Shown here piece by piece: positions 29,345 to 41,131 of a DNA stretch of 64,000 nucleotides. Under the pieces are notes generated by a model. It saw only the letters and a list, made by a program, of their open reading frames with translations, was not told where the DNA came from and ran no database searches. The DNA is from Bauldia sp. Its GTDB lineage: Bacteria > Pseudomonadota > Alphaproteobacteria > Rhizobiales > Kaistiaceae. Location of the stretch: the NCBI GenBank assembly GCA_020849325.1, contig JADLGL010000017.1:1-64000 (forward strand), read 5' to 3'. The first letter of the stretch is position 1. Each line of letters starts with the position of its first letter. Made by a program: the position numbers and the translations under genes.

Positions 29345-31476
29345 CCGGCGGCCTGCTGCTCGTCCTTGCCTTCGACGATCTCTTCGCCGGTCTGCTGGTT
29401 CACGACCCGCATCGACAGGCGGACCTTGCCGCGGTCGTCGAAGCCGAGGAGTTTCACCCACACCTTGTCGCCTTCCTTGACGACGTCGGTCGTCTTGGCG
29501 ACGCGGTGCGGCGCGAGCTGCGAGATGTGGACGAGGCCGTCGCGGGCGCCGAAGAAGTTGACGAAGGCGCCGAAGTCGACGGCCTTCACCACGGTGCCCT
29601 GATAGATCGCGTTGAGCTCGGGCTCGGCGGCGATCGACTTGATCCAGTTGAGGGCGGCGGTGATCGCCTTCTGGTCCGACGAGGCGACCTTGACGGTGCC
29701 GTCGTCCTGGATGTCGACCTTGGCACCGGTCTTCTCGACGATCTCGCGGATGACCTTGCCGCCCGAGCCGATCACTTCGCGGATCTTGTCGGTCGGGATC
29801 TTGATCACCTCGATGCGCGGCGCGAACTCGCCGAGCTCGGTGCGGGCCGAGGTGATCGCCTTGCCCATCTCACCCAGGATGTGCATGCGGCCGCGCTTCG
29901 CCTGGTCGAGGGCGACGCGCATGATCTCCTCGGTGATGCCGGTGATCTTGATGTCCATCTGGAGGGCCGTGACGCCTTCCGAGGTACCGGCCACCTTGAA
30001 GTCCATGTCGCCGAGATGGTCTTCGTCGCCGAGGATGTCGGAGAGGACGGCGAACTTGTCGCCTTCCTTGATGAGGCCCATCGCGATGCCCGCCACCGGC
30101 CGCTTCAGCGGCACGCCGGCATCCATCAGCGACAGCGAGGTGCCGCAGACGGTGGCCATCGAGGACGAGCCGTTCGATTCGGTGATCTCGGAGACGACGC
30201 GGAGCGTGTAGGGGAAGTCGTGATGCGCCGGGAGCACCGGGTGCACCGCGCGCCAGGCCAGCTTGCCGTGGCCGATCTCGCGGCGGCCGGGCGAGCCCAT
30301 GCGGCCGGTCTCGCCGACCGAGTAGGGCGGGAAGTTGTAGTGCAGCATGAACGTCTCCTTGTACGTTCCGCTGAGGGCGTCGACGAACTGCTCGTCGTCG
30401 CCGGTGCCGAGCGTCGCGACCGCGAGGGCCTGCGTCTCGCCGCGCGTGAACAGCGCCGATCCATGGGTCCGGGGGAGGACGCCGACTTCCGACTGGATGC
30501 GGCGGACGGTCTCGAGATCACGGCCGTCGATACGGGTCCCCTTGTCGAGGATGTTCCAGCGGACGATGTCCTTCTCGAGGTGCTTGAACTGGTCGCCGAC
30601 GAGCTGCGGGGTCGGCGCGCCGTCCTCGCCGGTCGCGAACTCCTTCAGGAGGCGCGACTTCACCGCATCGATGGCGTTGCGGCGCTCGGTCTTGCCGACG
30701 ATGCCGTAGGCGGCACGAAGGTCCGCTTCGCCGGAAGCCTTCACGCGGCCGTAGAGCTCGTCGTGGTTGGCGATCCTGATGTCGCGCGGGTCTTTCGCGG
30801 CGCGCTCGGCCAGGCGGATGATCGCGTCGATGACCGGCTGGAACTGCCTGTGGCCGAACATGACGGCGCCGAGCATCGTCGCCTCGTCGAGCTCGCTCGC
30901 CTCCGATTCCACCATCAGCACCGCGTCCTGGGTGCCGGCGACGACGAGGTCGAGCTTCGAGGTCGTTTCCTCGTCGATCTGCGGGTTGAGGACGTACTGG
31001 CCGTCGATGAAGCCGACGCGCGCGGCACCGACCGGGCCCATGAACGGCACGCCGGAAATGGTGAGGGCGGCCGAGGCCGCGACCATCGCGACGACGTCCG
31101 GTTCGTTCTCGAGGTCATGCGACAGCACGGTCGCGATGACCTGGGTGTCGTTGCGGAAACCCTCGACGAACAGCGGGCGGATCGGGCGGTCGATGAGGCG
31201 GGAGATCAGCGTCTCGGCCTCGGACGGACGGCCCTCGCGCTTGAAATAGCCGCCCGGGATCTTGCCGGCCGCGAAGGCCTTTTCCTGGTAGTTGACGGTA
31301 AGCGGGAAGAAGTCGACGCCGGGCTTCGGCTCCTTCATCGCGACGACGGTCGCGAGCACGGAGGTTTCGCCGTAGGTCGCGAGGACCGCGCCGTCCGCCT
31401 GGCGGGCGATACGGCCGGTCTCGAGCGTCAGGGTGCGACCACCCCATTCGATGGAAACGCGCTGAGTGTCGAACAT
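29341..31476 (-). CDS. pnp: Polyribonucleotide nucleotidyltransferase
   Basis: [47 protein letters not shown] and S1 domains at the C-terminus. Confidence 0.99.
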   Translation of the reverse strand: MFDTQRVSIEWGGRTLTLETGRIARQADGAVLATYGETSVLATVVAMKEPKPGVDFFPLTVNYQEKAFAAGKIPGGYFKREGRPSEAETLISRLIDRPIRPLFVEGFRNDTQVIATVLSHDLENEPDVVAMVAASAALTISGVPFMGPVGAARVGFIDGQYVLNPQIDEETTSKLDLVVAGTQDAVLMVESEASELDEATMLGAVMFGHRQFQPVIDAIIRLAERAAKDPRDIRIANHDELYGRVKASGEADLRAAYGIVGKTERRNAIDAVKSRLLKEFATGEDGAPTPQLVGDQFKHLEKDIVRWNILDKGTRIDGRDLETVRRIQSEVGVLPRTHGSALFTRGETQALAVATLGTGDDEQFVDALSGTYKETFMLHYNFPPYSVGETGRMGSPGRREIGHGKLAWRAVHPVLPAHHDFPYTLRVVSEITESNGSSSMATVCGTSLSLMDAGVPLKRPVAGIAMGLIKEGDKFAVLSDILGDEDHLGDMDFKVAGTSEGVTALQMDIKITGITEEIMRVALDQAKRGRMHILGEMGKAITSARTELGEFAPRIEVIKIPTDKIREVIGSGGKVIREIVEKTGAKVDIQDDGTVKVASSDQKAITAALNWIKSIAAEPELNAIYQGTVVKAVDFGAFVNFFGARDGLVHISQLAPHRVAKTTDVVKEGDKVWVKLLGFDDRGKVRLSMRVVNQQTGEEIVEGKDEQQAAG

Positions 31477-31529
31477 TTTTGATCCTTGATCCGCCCGGGC
31501 GCGCGGCCGGAGCCATGGACAAGACGACG

Positions 31530-31563
31530 AGCCGCTTCCCCGGCATTCGAGAGGGAAGCGGCT
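31530..31563 (-). promoter_or_regulatory. Perfect 11-bp stem hairpin in the rpsO-pnp intergenic region
   Basis: AGCCGCTTCCC / GGGAAGCGGCT with a 12-nt loop; no T-tract, consistent with an RNase III-type pnp leader hairpin. Confidence 0.6.
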
Positions 31564-31653
31564 GGTGATCCTGCCATGGCTCTGGGCGTCATCCGGGCGC
31601 TTTGTGGGCCGCAGCGGCCCCATTGCCGCCGCGGTTGGTCTCGCGTGCGGCGC

Positions 31654-31923
31654 CTAGCGGCGAAGGCCGAGGCGTTCGATCAGCGTGCGGTAGCGCGCTT
31701 CGTCGGTCCGCTTGAGGTAGTCGAGGAGGCTGCGGCGCTGGCTCACGAGACGGAGGAGGCCGCGGCGGGAATGCGTGTCCTTGACGTGCGTCTTGAAGTG
31801 CTCGGTGAGAGCGGCGATGCGCGTCGAGAGGATGGCGACCTGGACTTCCGGCGAACCCGTGTCGCCCGACTTGGTGCCATAGTCCTTGATGAGGCCCTGC
31901 TTGGCCTCGGCAGAAATCGACAT
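31654..31923 (-). CDS. rpsO: 30S ribosomal protein S15
   Basis: 89 aa [36 protein letters not shown]...[19 protein letters not shown]. Confidence 0.99.
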   Translation of the reverse strand: MSISAEAKQGLIKDYGTKSGDTGSPEVQVAILSTRIAALTEHFKTHVKDTHSRRGLLRLVSQRRSLLDYLKRTDEARYRTLIERLGLRR

Positions 31924-32092
31924 CGTTGTCCTCTGGTGTTGCGGCCGAATGCCGGACCGGGCGTCCCGCGCGGGCGCCGGCTGGAAGGCCGTGTGGTTCA
32001 TCGAAGAAGGGCCGCCTGACCTCGCCGGGATGTCGTCCAGCAGTGGGTCATGGCGAACCCGTCCGCGCCGGGTACCGGCGACGGCGGGGCCC

Positions 32093-32488
32093 TTATGGCG
32101 GATATTCCCGCCGATTGCCACCGGAAAGTTGCACCCGCTCGCGCGGCACGTCTTCCGATTCCGGCTGCTGGTCCGGCGCGCCACGGCGGAGCGCCGTGCC
32201 GCCCGACATCACGCCCGCGGCCACCGAAAGGAGCACCGGCAGCGCCGTGACGAAGTTGAAGCCGAAGGAATAGAGGAGCCCGAACGTCCCGAACAGGAGG
32301 ACGAGAGCCGCAAATCCCGGCGCGAGGAGGGAGAGCCCGGTTCCGACGGCGAGGACGATCGGCGTCAGGATCACCGCGGTCTGGAAGCCGGGCGCTGCCA
32401 TCGCCGCGCCGAAACCGGTGCCGAACAGCCCGAGCCCGAGCGCCAGCACCGCCGCCGCCGTTCCGACAATGATGGTGGCCCGCTGCAT
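32093..32488 (-). CDS. Hypothetical membrane protein
   Basis: 131 aa with several hydrophobic helices ([31 protein letters not shown]...). Confidence 0.6.
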   Translation of the reverse strand: MQRATIIVGTAAAVLALGLGLFGTGFGAAMAAPGFQTAVILTPIVLAVGTGLSLLAPGFAALVLLFGTFGLLYSFGFNFVTALPVLLSVAAGVMSGGTALRRGAPDQQPESEDVPRERVQLSGGNRREYPP

Positions 32489-32576
32489 CGCCGCGACCGG
32501 AGCCCGAGGGACGCCCGCCGCATCAGCGGCGATGAAGGTTGACGAATCCTTACCGCGGCTTCCGGCCAGCCGCCGC

Positions 32577-33491
32577 TCAGAGGTGGAAGACGCGTCGCGG
32601 GTGGAAACTGCCGGCCTCGATCTCGCCGATGGCGAGGAGCTGGCCGGCGCCGGTGGCGTAGGCGACCCCGGCGATCGGCGCCCGCGCGCCGCGGAGGAGC
32701 ACCGACTGCCCCTGGCGCACCCGGCCGGCATCCACGGGGGTGAGCGCCACCTCGGTGAGCGCCCCGAGTGCCGCCTCGATCGGCGTGAGATAGGGGTCGC
32801 AGCCCGCCGTCCCGTCGGCCTCCGCCGCCGTCCGGATCGTGTCGAGCGGCACCAGCTGGCTCTCCTCGAACGGACCGACCACGAGCCGGCGGAGTTCCTT
32901 GACGTGTCCGAGCACACCGAGGTCACGCCCGAGATCGCGCGCGATCGCGCGGACATACGTGCCCTTGCCGCACTCCGTCTCGAACACGGCGGTGTCGCGG
33001 TCGGGCATGTCGACGAGGTCGAGCCGGTGCACCGTCACCGTCCGCGCCTCCATCACCGGAGCCTCGCCATCGCGGGCGAGGTCATAGGCGCGCTCGCCGT
33101 CGATCTTGATCGCGGAATAGGCGGGCGGCACCTGCGAGATCTCGCCGACATAGCGCGGCAGCGCGGCGAGGATGGCGGCGCGGTCGGGCCGCGCTTCCGA
33201 GGTCGCCACCGGGCGGCCCTCGGTGTCGTCGGTGTCGGTCTCGACGCCCCACGACACCGCGAAGCGGTAGACCTTCGTACTGTCGAAGACGTGCGGCACG
33301 GCCTTCGTCGCCTCGCCGAGCGCGATCGGGAGGCACCCCGAGGCGAGCGGGTCGAGCGTTCCGGCGTGCCCGGCCTTCTGCGCGTCGAAGAGGCGGCGGA
33401 CGATCGAAACGGCCTGCGTCGAGGTGAAGCCGACGGGCTTGTCGAGCAGAACCCAGCCGGAAACCTCGCGGCCCTTCTTCCTGCGTCCCAT
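32577..33491 (-). CDS. truB: tRNA pseudouridine(55) synthase
   Basis: GWVLLDKPVGFTSTQAVSIVRRLFDAQKAGHAGTLDPLASGCLPIALGEATK. Confidence 0.98.
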   Translation of the reverse strand: MGRRKKGREVSGWVLLDKPVGFTSTQAVSIVRRLFDAQKAGHAGTLDPLASGCLPIALGEATKAVPHVFDSTKVYRFAVSWGVETDTDDTEGRPVATSEARPDRAAILAALPRYVGEISQVPPAYSAIKIDGERAYDLARDGEAPVMEARTVTVHRLDLVDMPDRDTAVFETECGKGTYVRAIARDLGRDLGVLGHVKELRRLVVGPFEESQLVPLDTIRTAAEADGTAGCDPYLTPIEAALGALTEVALTPVDAGRVRQGQSVLLRGARAPIAGVAYATGAGQLLAIGEIEAGSFHPRRVFHL

Positions 33492-33501
33492 GATGTCCTT
33501 T

Positions 33502-33921
33502 TCAGTCGCCGCCGGTCTCGTCGGCCGGATCGGGCGCGATGTCCCGGCGCACGGCCGGGGAGCGGAGAAGGGCGTCGATGCGCGACCCCTTCTCGAACGT
33601 CTCGTCGACCCGGAAGCGGACGTCCGGCGAGAACTGGAGGTTCACCCGCTTCGCCACCGCGCCGCGGAGGAACTTCCGGTTCCGGTCGAGCGCCGCAACG
33701 GCCTTCGTCGCGTCCGCATTGCCGAGCGGCATCACATAGGCGGTCGCGAGCCGAAGGTCCGGCGACATCCGCACCTCGGGGATCGTGATCGTCATCGCCT
33801 CGATGTCGGGATCCATCACCTCGCCGCGGACGAGGATTTCCGCGAGCGCGTGCCGCACCAGCTCGCCGACACGGAGCTGGCGCTGGGACGGAGTTTTCGT
33901 GGAGGAGGGCGTGCGTCTCAT
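33502..33921 (-). CDS. rbfA: Ribosome-binding factor A
   Basis: SQRQLRVGELVRHALAEILVRGEVMDPDIEAMTITIPEVRMSPDLRLATAYVMPLG. Confidence 0.96.
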   Translation of the reverse strand: MRRTPSSTKTPSQRQLRVGELVRHALAEILVRGEVMDPDIEAMTITIPEVRMSPDLRLATAYVMPLGNADATKAVAALDRNRKFLRGAVAKRVNLQFSPDVRFRVDETFEKGSRIDALLRSPAVRRDIAPDPADETGGD

Positions 33922-34229
33922 TCTTCGTCCTCCTCGGCGGTCAGCATCTCCCACAGATACCGCCGTCGTCCGCTTCGAACCGTCAGAACGAGAACGTCTC
34001 CGCCGCGCTCCACATAGAGCAGGTGATATCCCCATCGCGGGAGGCTGACGGAGCGAAGCAACAGCGCCCCGTTGACGATGCGGCCGCTTTCGGGAAACTC
34101 CGCAAGCCGCCTGGCTGCCTTGTCGACCGCCTCGTTGAATCGAACTGCGGAGGCCGGACTGTTCTCGGCGATTCGCTTCATGATCGAGGCAACTTGCCGC
34201 CTCGCCTCAGACGAGAATCGAGCCGTCAT
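33918..34229 (-). CDS. RelE/ParE-family toxin candidate
   Basis: FSSEARRQVASIMKRIAENSPASAVRFNEAVDKAARRLAEFPESGRIV...GYHLLYVERGGDVLVLTVRSGRR; ATGA overlap with rbfA. Confidence 0.82.
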   Translation of the reverse strand: MTARFSSEARRQVASIMKRIAENSPASAVRFNEAVDKAARRLAEFPESGRIVNGALLLRSVSLPRWGYHLLYVERGGDVLVLTVRSGRRRYLWEMLTAEEDEE

Positions 34230-34468
34230 TTACCGCGGTACGGCTCGGATAGGGCCCGGATCTCTTCGAGCGAGTGCAGACGCCCCTGACGAACGTCTTC
34301 CAGCCCGCGCTGAACCGCAGCCATGTCCGCGTCGCTCAGAGGCGCATTGAGCTCGGCTTCCAACTCCTGCAGCAGACGGAGTGCCGCCTCCTGCACCTCT
34401 TCCGGCCACGACTCCGCGCGAACAGACAGCTCCTTCAGCTTCAGCGCAGCGCTCGTCTCGCGACCCAT
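34226..34468 (-). CDS. ParD-like antitoxin candidate
   Basis: 80 aa acidic/helical protein directly upstream of and 4 nt overlapping the ParE-like gene. Confidence 0.65.
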   Translation of the reverse strand: MGRETSAALKLKELSVRAESWPEEVQEAALRLLQELEAELNAPLSDADMAAVQRGLEDVRQGRLHSLEEIRALSEPYRGK

Positions 34469-34481
34469 GACCCCGCCTCCG

Positions 34482-34586
34482 CTAGAGCTTGATCCGATCA
34501 AGTCGGATCACGCTCGGCGCTCATCTTCTTGCTGGAGCATGATCTTTTCGAAGAACCGGTAGCCACTTCTTCGGATCATCCTCTAG
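34482..34586. repeat. Composite palindromic repeat, family A copy 2 (full length)
   Basis: CTAGAGCTTGATCCGATCAAGTCGGATCACGCTC...GGAGCATGATCTTTTCGAAGAACCGGTAGCCACTTCTTCGGATCATCCTCTAG. Confidence 0.92.
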
Positions 34587-37378
34587 AGCGACCGCTTCAC
34601 TTCCTCGACGCGGTAGCACTCGATGACGTCGCCGACGCGCATGTCCTCGTACTTCTCGAAGGCCATGCCGCACTCCTGGCCCGCCGGCACTTCCTTGACC
34701 TCGTCCTTGAAGCGCTTGAGCGTCGACAGCTTGCCTTCGTGGACGACGACGTTGTCGCGGATGAGGCGGACATTGGCGCCGCGCTCGACGGTGCCGTCGG
34801 TGACCCGGCAGCCGGCGACCTTGCCGACCTTGGTGATGTTGAACACTTCGAGGATCTCGGCATTGCCGAGCATCGTCTCGCGCCGCTCCGGCGTGAGAAG
34901 GCCCGACATCGCCGCTTTGACGTCGTCCACGAGGTTGTAGATGATGTTGTAGTAGCGGATCTCGATGCCCGACTGATCGGCGATGTCGCGCGCCTGCTTG
35001 TTGGCGCGGACGTTGAAGCCGATCACCGCGGCGTTCGACGCGGTCGCAAGGTTCACGTCGGATTCGGTGATGCCGCCGACGCCGGAGAAGATGATCCGGG
35101 CGCCGACCTCGTTCGTGCCGAGCGCTTCGAGCGCGCCGGCGATCGCCTCGACCGAGCCCTGAACGTCCGCCTTGACGAGGAGCGGGAATTCCTTCCGGCC
35201 CGTCGTCTGAAGCTGGTTCATCATCTGCTCGAGCGAGCCGCGGGCGCCGGTCATCCGAGCCTGCGCCTTGTTGCGCTTCTGCCGCTGACGGTAGTCGGTG
35301 ATCTCGCGGGCGCGCGCCTCGGTGTCGACGACCGCGATCCGGTCGCCGGCGTCCGGGGCGCCCTGGAAGCCGAGCACCTCAACCGGGGTCGAGGGCGGCG
35401 CGGCGTCCATCGTCTCGCCATGCTCGGACACGAGCGCGCGGACGCGGCCCCATTCGGCGCCGGCGACCACGATGTCGCCGACCCGAAGCGTGCCGCGCTG
35501 GACGAGGACCGTTGCGACCGGGCCGCGGCCGCGATCGAGTTTCGCTTCGATGACGGTGCCCTCGGCCGGCCGGTCGGGGTTTGCCTTGAGGTCGAGCACC
35601 TCCGACTGGAGGAGCACGGCGTCGAGGAGCTTGTCGAGATTCGTGCCCTTGGTAGCGGAAACCTCGACCTCGAGGACGTCGCCACCCATCGATTCCACGA
35701 ACACCTCGTGCTGCAGGAGCCCGGTGCGGACCTTCGACGGATCGGCGCTCGGCTTGTCGATCTTGTTGATCGCCACGATGATCGGGACGGCCGCGGCCTT
35801 CGCGTGCTGGATCGCCTCGACCGTCTGCGGCATCACCGAATCGTCGGCCGCGACCACGAGGATGACGATGTCGGTCACCTTGGCGCCGCGGGCGCGCATC
35901 GCGGTGAACGCGGCGTGGCCGGGCGTATCGATGAAGGTCAGCTTGTGGCCGCCGCGCTCGACCTGATAGGCGCCGATGTGCTGCGTGATGCCGCCGGCCT
36001 CGCCCGAGACGACGTTGGTCTTGCGGATGGCGTCCAGAAGCGACGTCTTGCCGTGGTCGACATGGCCCATGACGGTCACGATCGGCGGCCGCGACACGAG
36101 GTGAGCCGATTCGTCGGCGGCGTCGAAGAGGCCGGTCTCGACGTCGGCGTCGGCGACGCGCTTCGCCGTGTGGCCCATTTCCTCGACGATCAGCTGCGCG
36201 AGATCGGCGTCGATGACGTCGCCCGACTTCACGATCTGGCCCTGCTTCATCAGGAGCATGATGACGTCGGCGGCGCGCTCCGACATGCGGTTGGCGAGTT
36301 CCTGGAGCGTGATCGTCTCCGGAATGATGACCTCGCGCATGACCTTTTCGCGCGGGCCCGACTGGCTGCCGCGGCGCGCTTCGCGCTCCCTGCGGCGGCG
36401 CATCGAGGCGAGCGAACGCTCGCGCTCGGCGTCGTCGAGGGCGTTGGTGAGGGTGAGCTTGCCGCGGCGGCGGTCGTCGCCGACCGCCTTCTTCACCGGC
36501 TTCGGATCGGGGGCGCGGGCGGCGGTCGTCTTGACGCGGCCCTTGAGCGCGCCCGGACGGTCGTCGTCCTCGGCCTCGACGGCGCGGCGGGCGCCGGCGA
36601 CCTCGGCCGCGGGCGTCTCGGTCCCGAGCTTCCGGCGTGCGGTCTCTTCCGCGCGCTGGCGCTGCTCTTCCTCGTGACGGCGACGGTCGTCTTCCTCCGC
36701 CTGGCGGCGCTCGGCTTCGGCGCGCTCACGGGCCTGGCGTTCCTCTTCGAGGACGCGCCGCTTGGCGTTCTCCTCCGCAAGGATGCGTTCCTCGGCTTCG
36801 CGGATGCGGGCGTCGCCGAGAGCGCGGCGGCGGGCATCCATCTCCTGCTCGGACAGCGTCTTGAGGACCACGCCGCCGCGCGACTGCGACCGCGACGAGG
36901 GCGCCGGCGGGCGCTGACCCTGCGGCGCCGCGCCGGAGCCGGGGCGTCCGGAAGGCTGCGGCGCGGAACGGCCGGAAGGCTGCGATGCGGAGCGGCCCTG
37001 GGGTGCCGGCGCCGGGCGCGCTGTCACCGGCGCCGCGGCGACCGGGGCGGGCGCCGGGCGCGCCGGGGTGGCCGGAGCTGCGGCAATGACCGGCTGCGGG
37101 GCCGGCGAAGGCGTGGCAACGACTGGCGCCGCCGGACGCACCGGCGGGGGCGCGGCAACGACGGCGGGGGCCGGCGCCGGCGCCGGTGGGGGCGCCTCGG
37201 GCTTCTCGCCCGGCGTTGGAATGCGGCGCTTCTTGATCTCGACCTGCACCGTATTGGTGCGGCCGTGCGAGAAGCTCTGGCGAACCGTCCCGTGTTCGGT
37301 ACGGGGCTTCAACCCCAGCGTCGGTTTCTTCTGGCCGACGCTGATGGTCTTGTCGCCGGTATTCTTGGTCTCGGTCAT
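34583..37378 (-). CDS. infB: Translation initiation factor IF-2
   Basis: GTPase core [59 protein letters not shown]. Confidence 0.99.
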   Translation of the reverse strand: MTETKNTGDKTISVGQKKPTLGLKPRTEHGTVRQSFSHGRTNTVQVEIKKRRIPTPGEKPEAPPPAPAPAPAVVAAPPPVRPAAPVVATPSPAPQPVIAAAPATPARPAPAPVAAAPVTARPAPAPQGRSASQPSGRSAPQPSGRPGSGAAPQGQRPPAPSSRSQSRGGVVLKTLSEQEMDARRRALGDARIREAEERILAEENAKRRVLEEERQARERAEAERRQAEEDDRRRHEEEQRQRAEETARRKLGTETPAAEVAGARRAVEAEDDDRPGALKGRVKTTAARAPDPKPVKKAVGDDRRRGKLTLTNALDDAERERSLASMRRRREREARRGSQSGPREKVMREVIIPETITLQELANRMSERAADVIMLLMKQGQIVKSGDVIDADLAQLIVEEMGHTAKRVADADVETGLFDAADESAHLVSRPPIVTVMGHVDHGKTSLLDAIRKTNVVSGEAGGITQHIGAYQVERGGHKLTFIDTPGHAAFTAMRARGAKVTDIVILVVAADDSVMPQTVEAIQHAKAAAVPIIVAINKIDKPSADPSKVRTGLLQHEVFVESMGGDVLEVEVSATKGTNLDKLLDAVLLQSEVLDLKANPDRPAEGTVIEAKLDRGRGPVATVLVQRGTLRVGDIVVAGAEWGRVRALVSEHGETMDAAPPSTPVEVLGFQGAPDAGDRIAVVDTEARAREITDYRQRQKRNKAQARMTGARGSLEQMMNQLQTTGRKEFPLLVKADVQGSVEAIAGALEALGTNEVGARIIFSGVGGITESDVNLATASNAAVIGFNVRANKQARDIADQSGIEIRYYNIIYNLVDDVKAAMSGLLTPERRETMLGNAEILEVFNITKVGKVAGCRVTDGTVERGANVRLIRDNVVVHEGKLSTLKRFKDEVKEVPAGQECGMAFEKYEDMRVGDVIECYRVEEVKRSL

Positions 37379-38040
37379 ACGCTCTGCTGCTCTGCGGACG
37401 GTTCCGCGCTATCGGTCAAAAGCAATGCCCCGCCAGCCTGCGGTTCGCGGGCGAACCGGGCAAGGGCGTCGAAGAGGTCGAGGGCGTTCTGGCTCGCCCG
37501 GCCTGCGAGCAGGGCAGCATGTATCACATGTGGCCTGCCCAATGCCAAACTCATTTCCAGCGCGGTGAACGCGCGGATCACGGGGATCGGGGCGCCGTTG
37601 CCGCCGGCCCGGCGCGCAAGGCGTCCGATCTTCTCGCTGCCGTCGGCGCCGGCGTCGGTGGCCTCGACCAGCGCCGCCACCTTGCCCGTGGCGAGCGCCG
37701 CCTCGACCTTGGCGAAGCCGAGGACGAGTTCACCTGCCTTCCGCGCCAGCGACAGGCCCCCGAGCGCCGCCTCGCGCATCAGGCGGGCGACCAGCGCGTC
37801 GAGCCCCGGCTCGACGGTCGCTGCCTCCTTGAAGGCGCGGGAGAAGAGCTTTCGCTTCTCGGCCTCGGCGATCAGGGCGGCGTTCGCCGTCACCCAGACG
37901 CCGCGGCCGGGAAGCCGGTTGCGAAGGTCCGGCGTCACCCTGCCGGCAGGATCGAGGACGAAGCGCACGAGGTCGGTCACGGGCCTTTCGGCCCGTGTCA
38001 CGATGCAGGTGCGGCTGGTCGGCTCGTTCTTGCGTGGCAT
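37375..38040 (-). CDS. YlxR-like RNA-binding protein (DUF448 plus L7Ae-like)
   Basis: [43 protein letters not shown], between nusA and infB. Confidence 0.92.
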   Translation of the reverse strand: MPRKNEPTSRTCIVTRAERPVTDLVRFVLDPAGRVTPDLRNRLPGRGVWVTANAALIAEAEKRKLFSRAFKEAATVEPGLDALVARLMREAALGGLSLARKAGELVLGFAKVEAALATGKVAALVEATDAGADGSEKIGRLARRAGGNGAPIPVIRAFTALEMSLALGRPHVIHAALLAGRASQNALDLFDALARFAREPQAGGALLLTDSAEPSAEQQSV

Positions 38041-38057
38041 GCGGCGCGGCCCATGAC

Positions 38058-39680
38058 CTAGGCCGGAGCGGACTGTTCGGCCTCGGCGGCTGCCGCGGCG
38101 GCAGCTTCGGCTTCGGCCTTGGCCGCAAGATCGGCCTCGGTGACCCAGCCGGCCTTGATGCGGGCCGACATGATCATCGCCTCGGCATCGGCGCGGGTGA
38201 CGCCGAACCCGTCGAGCGCGCCGGCATGGAAGGTCGATTCGCCGTCCTTCCGCTCGGTGTAGCCGGTCAGCTCGTCCGGGATCGACCCCGCAAAGTCCTC
38301 GAGCGATTTGATGTCCGCCTTGCCGAGCGCGACCAGCATCGCGGTCGTCACGCCCTCGACGCCCTTGAGGTCGTCGGAAACCCCCAGCGCCTTCCGCTCC
38401 GCATCGAGCTCGGCGTCCCGCCGCTCGAGATACTCCTTGGCGCGGTTCTGGAGCTCGCTCGCCGTTTCCTCGTCGAAACCCTCGATCGAGGCGAGCTCGC
38501 CGAGGTCGACGAAGGCGATTTCCTCCACCGACGCGAAACCTTCCGAGGCGAGGAGCTGGCCCACCAGCTCGTCGACGTCGAGCGCCTCGATGAAGAGGCC
38601 CGAGCGCTCCTGGAATTCCTTCTGGCGCCGCTCCGACTCCTCCTGCTCGGTGAGGATGTCGATGTCCCAGCCGGTGAGCTGCGAGGCGAGGCGGACGTTC
38701 TGGCCGCGGCGGCCGATGGCGAGCGACAGCTGGTCGTCGGGAACGACGACCTCGATGCGCTCCGCGTCCTCGTCGAGGACGACCTTCGCCACCTCCGCCG
38801 GCTGGAGCGCGTTGACGATGAACGTCGCCGCGTCCGGGTTCCACGGGATGATGTCGATCTTCTCGCCCTGGAGCTCGTTCACCACCGCCTGGACACGGCT
38901 GCCACGCATGCCGACGCAGGCGCCCACCGGATCGATCGAAGAATCGCGCGAGATGACGGCGATCTTGGCCCGGCTGCCCGGATCGCGGGCGACCGACTTC
39001 ACCTCGATGATGCCGTCATAGATCTCCGGCACTTCCTGGGCGAAGAGCTTCGCCATGAACTGCGGGTGGGTGCGCGACAGGAAAATCTGCGGGCCGCGCT
39101 GCTCGCGCCGGACGTCGTAGACATAGGCGCGGACGCGGTCGCCATAGCGGAACGTCTCGCGCGGGATCAGTTCGTCGCGGCGGATGATGCCTTCGCCGCG
39201 GCCGAGGTCGACGACGACGTTGCCGTATTCGACGCGCTTCACCTGACCGTTCACGATCTCGGTGATGCGGTCCTTGTACTCGTCGTACTGCCGGTCGCGC
39301 TCGGCTTCGCGCACCTTCTGGACGATGACCTGCTTGGCCGACTGGGCGGCGATGCGGCCGAAATCCATCGGCGGCAGCGGCTCGGCGATGAAGTCGCCGA
39401 CCTGCGCGGCGGGGTTCCGGCCGCGGGCTTCGTCGAGCGCGATGTCCTTCGCCGGGTCCTCGACCACATCGACCACCTTGAGGAGGCGCTGGAGGCGCAT
39501 CTCGCCGGTCTTCGGGTTGATCTCGGCGCGGACGTCGGTCTCGGAGCCGTAGCGCGAGCGCGCGGCCTTCTGGATCGCGTCCTCCATCGCCTCGATGACG
39601 ATCATGCGGTCGATCGACTTCTCGCGGGCGACGGCGTCGGCGATCTGCAACAGTTCCAGGCGATTGGCGCTGACGGCCAT
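38058..39680 (-). CDS. nusA: Transcription termination/antitermination protein NusA
   Basis: S1/KH domains, acidic C-terminal repeats; canonical rimP-nusA-ylxR-infB order. Confidence 0.98.
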   Translation of the reverse strand: MAVSANRLELLQIADAVAREKSIDRMIVIEAMEDAIQKAARSRYGSETDVRAEINPKTGEMRLQRLLKVVDVVEDPAKDIALDEARGRNPAAQVGDFIAEPLPPMDFGRIAAQSAKQVIVQKVREAERDRQYDEYKDRITEIVNGQVKRVEYGNVVVDLGRGEGIIRRDELIPRETFRYGDRVRAYVYDVRREQRGPQIFLSRTHPQFMAKLFAQEVPEIYDGIIEVKSVARDPGSRAKIAVISRDSSIDPVGACVGMRGSRVQAVVNELQGEKIDIIPWNPDAATFIVNALQPAEVAKVVLDEDAERIEVVVPDDQLSLAIGRRGQNVRLASQLTGWDIDILTEQEESERRQKEFQERSGLFIEALDVDELVGQLLASEGFASVEEIAFVDLGELASIEGFDEETASELQNRAKEYLERRDAELDAERKALGVSDDLKGVEGVTTAMLVALGKADIKSLEDFAGSIPDELTGYTERKDGESTFHAGALDGFGVTRADAEAMIMSARIKAGWVTEADLAAKAEAEAAAAAAAEAEQSAPA

Positions 39681-39683
39681 GGC

Positions 39684-40541
39684 TCAGCTCTCCGGAGTCT
39701 CGGTCTCGGTGGCAGTGCCGCTGCCGGCACCGTGTTTCCGCCTTCCGGCGGCACGATCGGCGCGGTCGGCCTTCTTGGCCTCCTTCCGCGCCTTCTTGGC
39801 TTTCTTCTCGGCCCGAAGCTGGTCCCGGATCAGGTCGTCGGTGAGAACGAGCCGGGCGTCGGCGATGTCGTCGAGGCGGAGGAGGGCCTCCACGTCCGCG
39901 TCTTCCTCTTCATAGGTGAGGCGAAGACGGTCGCCCTCGATCCCGGCGATCGTGCCGGAGAAACGCTTCCGCCCGCCGACGGCGATCGCCATCTCGATTT
40001 TGGCGACGTGGCCGACGGCGCGCTCGAAATCGGTGCGGCGCACGAGCGGCCGGTCCATGCCCGGCGACGAGACTTCGAGCCGGTAGGCACTGGCTATCGG
40101 GTCCGCGACGTCGAGCACCGGCGAGATGTTCCTGGAAATCTCCTCGCAGTCGTCGACGTCGATCGTCCCGTCGGGGCGCTCGGCCATCACCTGCAGCGTG
40201 CCGCCGTCACGCGCCGAAACCTTGACCCGGACGAGCCGGAAACCGAGCTCCTCGATCACGGGCGCAACGATTTGCGCGATCCGGGCGTCGGTGCCCGTCT
40301 CGACGACGATGCGCGGTTCGTTGACGTCGGCTTCCGCCAAGGCTCTCAGGATTCCGGTCTGCCGGATGATCAAGTGCGAAAGGAGCGGGCCCCGGAGGCC
40401 CACTCCAACGAAAAGATCATCGTTGAGGGTGATGGCGCGGATATAGTCGCTTTCCGCCGTGGTTGCAATGTCGCGCGCCGCGACTGCGTCGGCGCGATCG
40501 GCGGATGCGTCCGCGGCAGCGTGAGACCGTTCTACTGGCAT
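39684..40541 (-). CDS. rimP: Ribosome maturation factor RimP
   Basis: [21 protein letters not shown]...[35 protein letters not shown]; start codon uncertain. Confidence 0.94.
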   Translation of the reverse strand: MPVERSHAAADASADRADAVAARDIATTAESDYIRAITLNDDLFVGVGLRGPLLSHLIIRQTGILRALAEADVNEPRIVVETGTDARIAQIVAPVIEELGFRLVRVKVSARDGGTLQVMAERPDGTIDVDDCEEISRNISPVLDVADPIASAYRLEVSSPGMDRPLVRRTDFERAVGHVAKIEMAIAVGGRKRFSGTIAGIEGDRLRLTYEEEDADVEALLRLDDIADARLVLTDDLIRDQLRAEKKAKKARKEAKKADRADRAAGRRKHGAGSGTATETETPES

Positions 40542-40641
40542 CCCCGGCAAGATTTCTCTTCTATGCTTAGCCCCCGTTCATATTTCGGCCCTAAATCCAG
40601 TTAAGGTCGAAGGAAAGAAGCTGTCGATCCGCCAAAGCAAA

Positions 40642-40884
40642 GTGCGGACGAAAGGGATGAAGGCGATGTCCACGCCTCTCGATATCGCGGTCGAGATTGC
40701 CGGTGAGCTGATGCGTTCGCGTGGCGCCGGCAAGCCGCTGAACGTTGCGCTCGTCGCCCGCGACATCTCCGCCCGGCATTCCGGCGCCGGCTACTCCCAC
40801 GTCGAGATCGCCGATGCCCTCGCCGAAGAAGGCATCCGCGCCGGCGTCCTCCCGCGCCGCCCCCGCCTCGCCACGCTGGAATAG
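40642..40884 (+). CDS. Small conserved-looking hypothetical protein
   Basis: 80 aa MRTKGMKAMSTPLDIAVEIAGELMRSRGAGKPLNVALVARDISARHSGAGYSHVEIADALAEEGIRAG, divergent from rimP. Confidence 0.5.
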   Translation: MRTKGMKAMSTPLDIAVEIAGELMRSRGAGKPLNVALVARDISARHSGAGYSHVEIADALAEEGIRAGVLPRRPRLATLE

Positions 40885-40935
40885 CGGCCGCCTCGTCACC
40901 CCTTCCGCGTTCTTCCCCCTCCGCTCCCCTCCTTC

Positions 40936-41070
40936 GTCATTGCCGGGCTTGACCCGGCAACCCATGACGACTCGCCTTCCCGCGCCGGACGATGGTGCCC
41001 GAAGTACCTCATCGGACTGAGAAAACGGCGCGTCTTCATGGGTCCCGGGTCAAGCCGGGGGATGACGATT
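40936..41070. repeat. Paired intergenic palindromes (GCCGGGCTTGACCCGGC type)
   Basis: GTCATTGCCGGGCTTGACCCGGCAACCCATGACGA and an inverted counterpart CATGGGTCCCGGGTCAAGCCGGGGGATGACGA. Confidence 0.75.
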
Positions 41071-41131
41071 GGGGGTAGGGATGGCGCGCCGCTTCTCCCT
41101 GCGTCCGCGAGGATGGCGTTGCCGCGAGGCC

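Noticed and set aside
29296-31482. 728-aa plus-strand ORF opposite pnp
   Set aside because: His/Asp/Arg-rich antisense frame; pnp on the minus strand is certain.
34529-40604. Large plus-strand ORFs (1175 aa and 869 aa) opposite infB/ylxR/nusA/rimP
   Set aside because: Antisense shadows of canonical operon genes.
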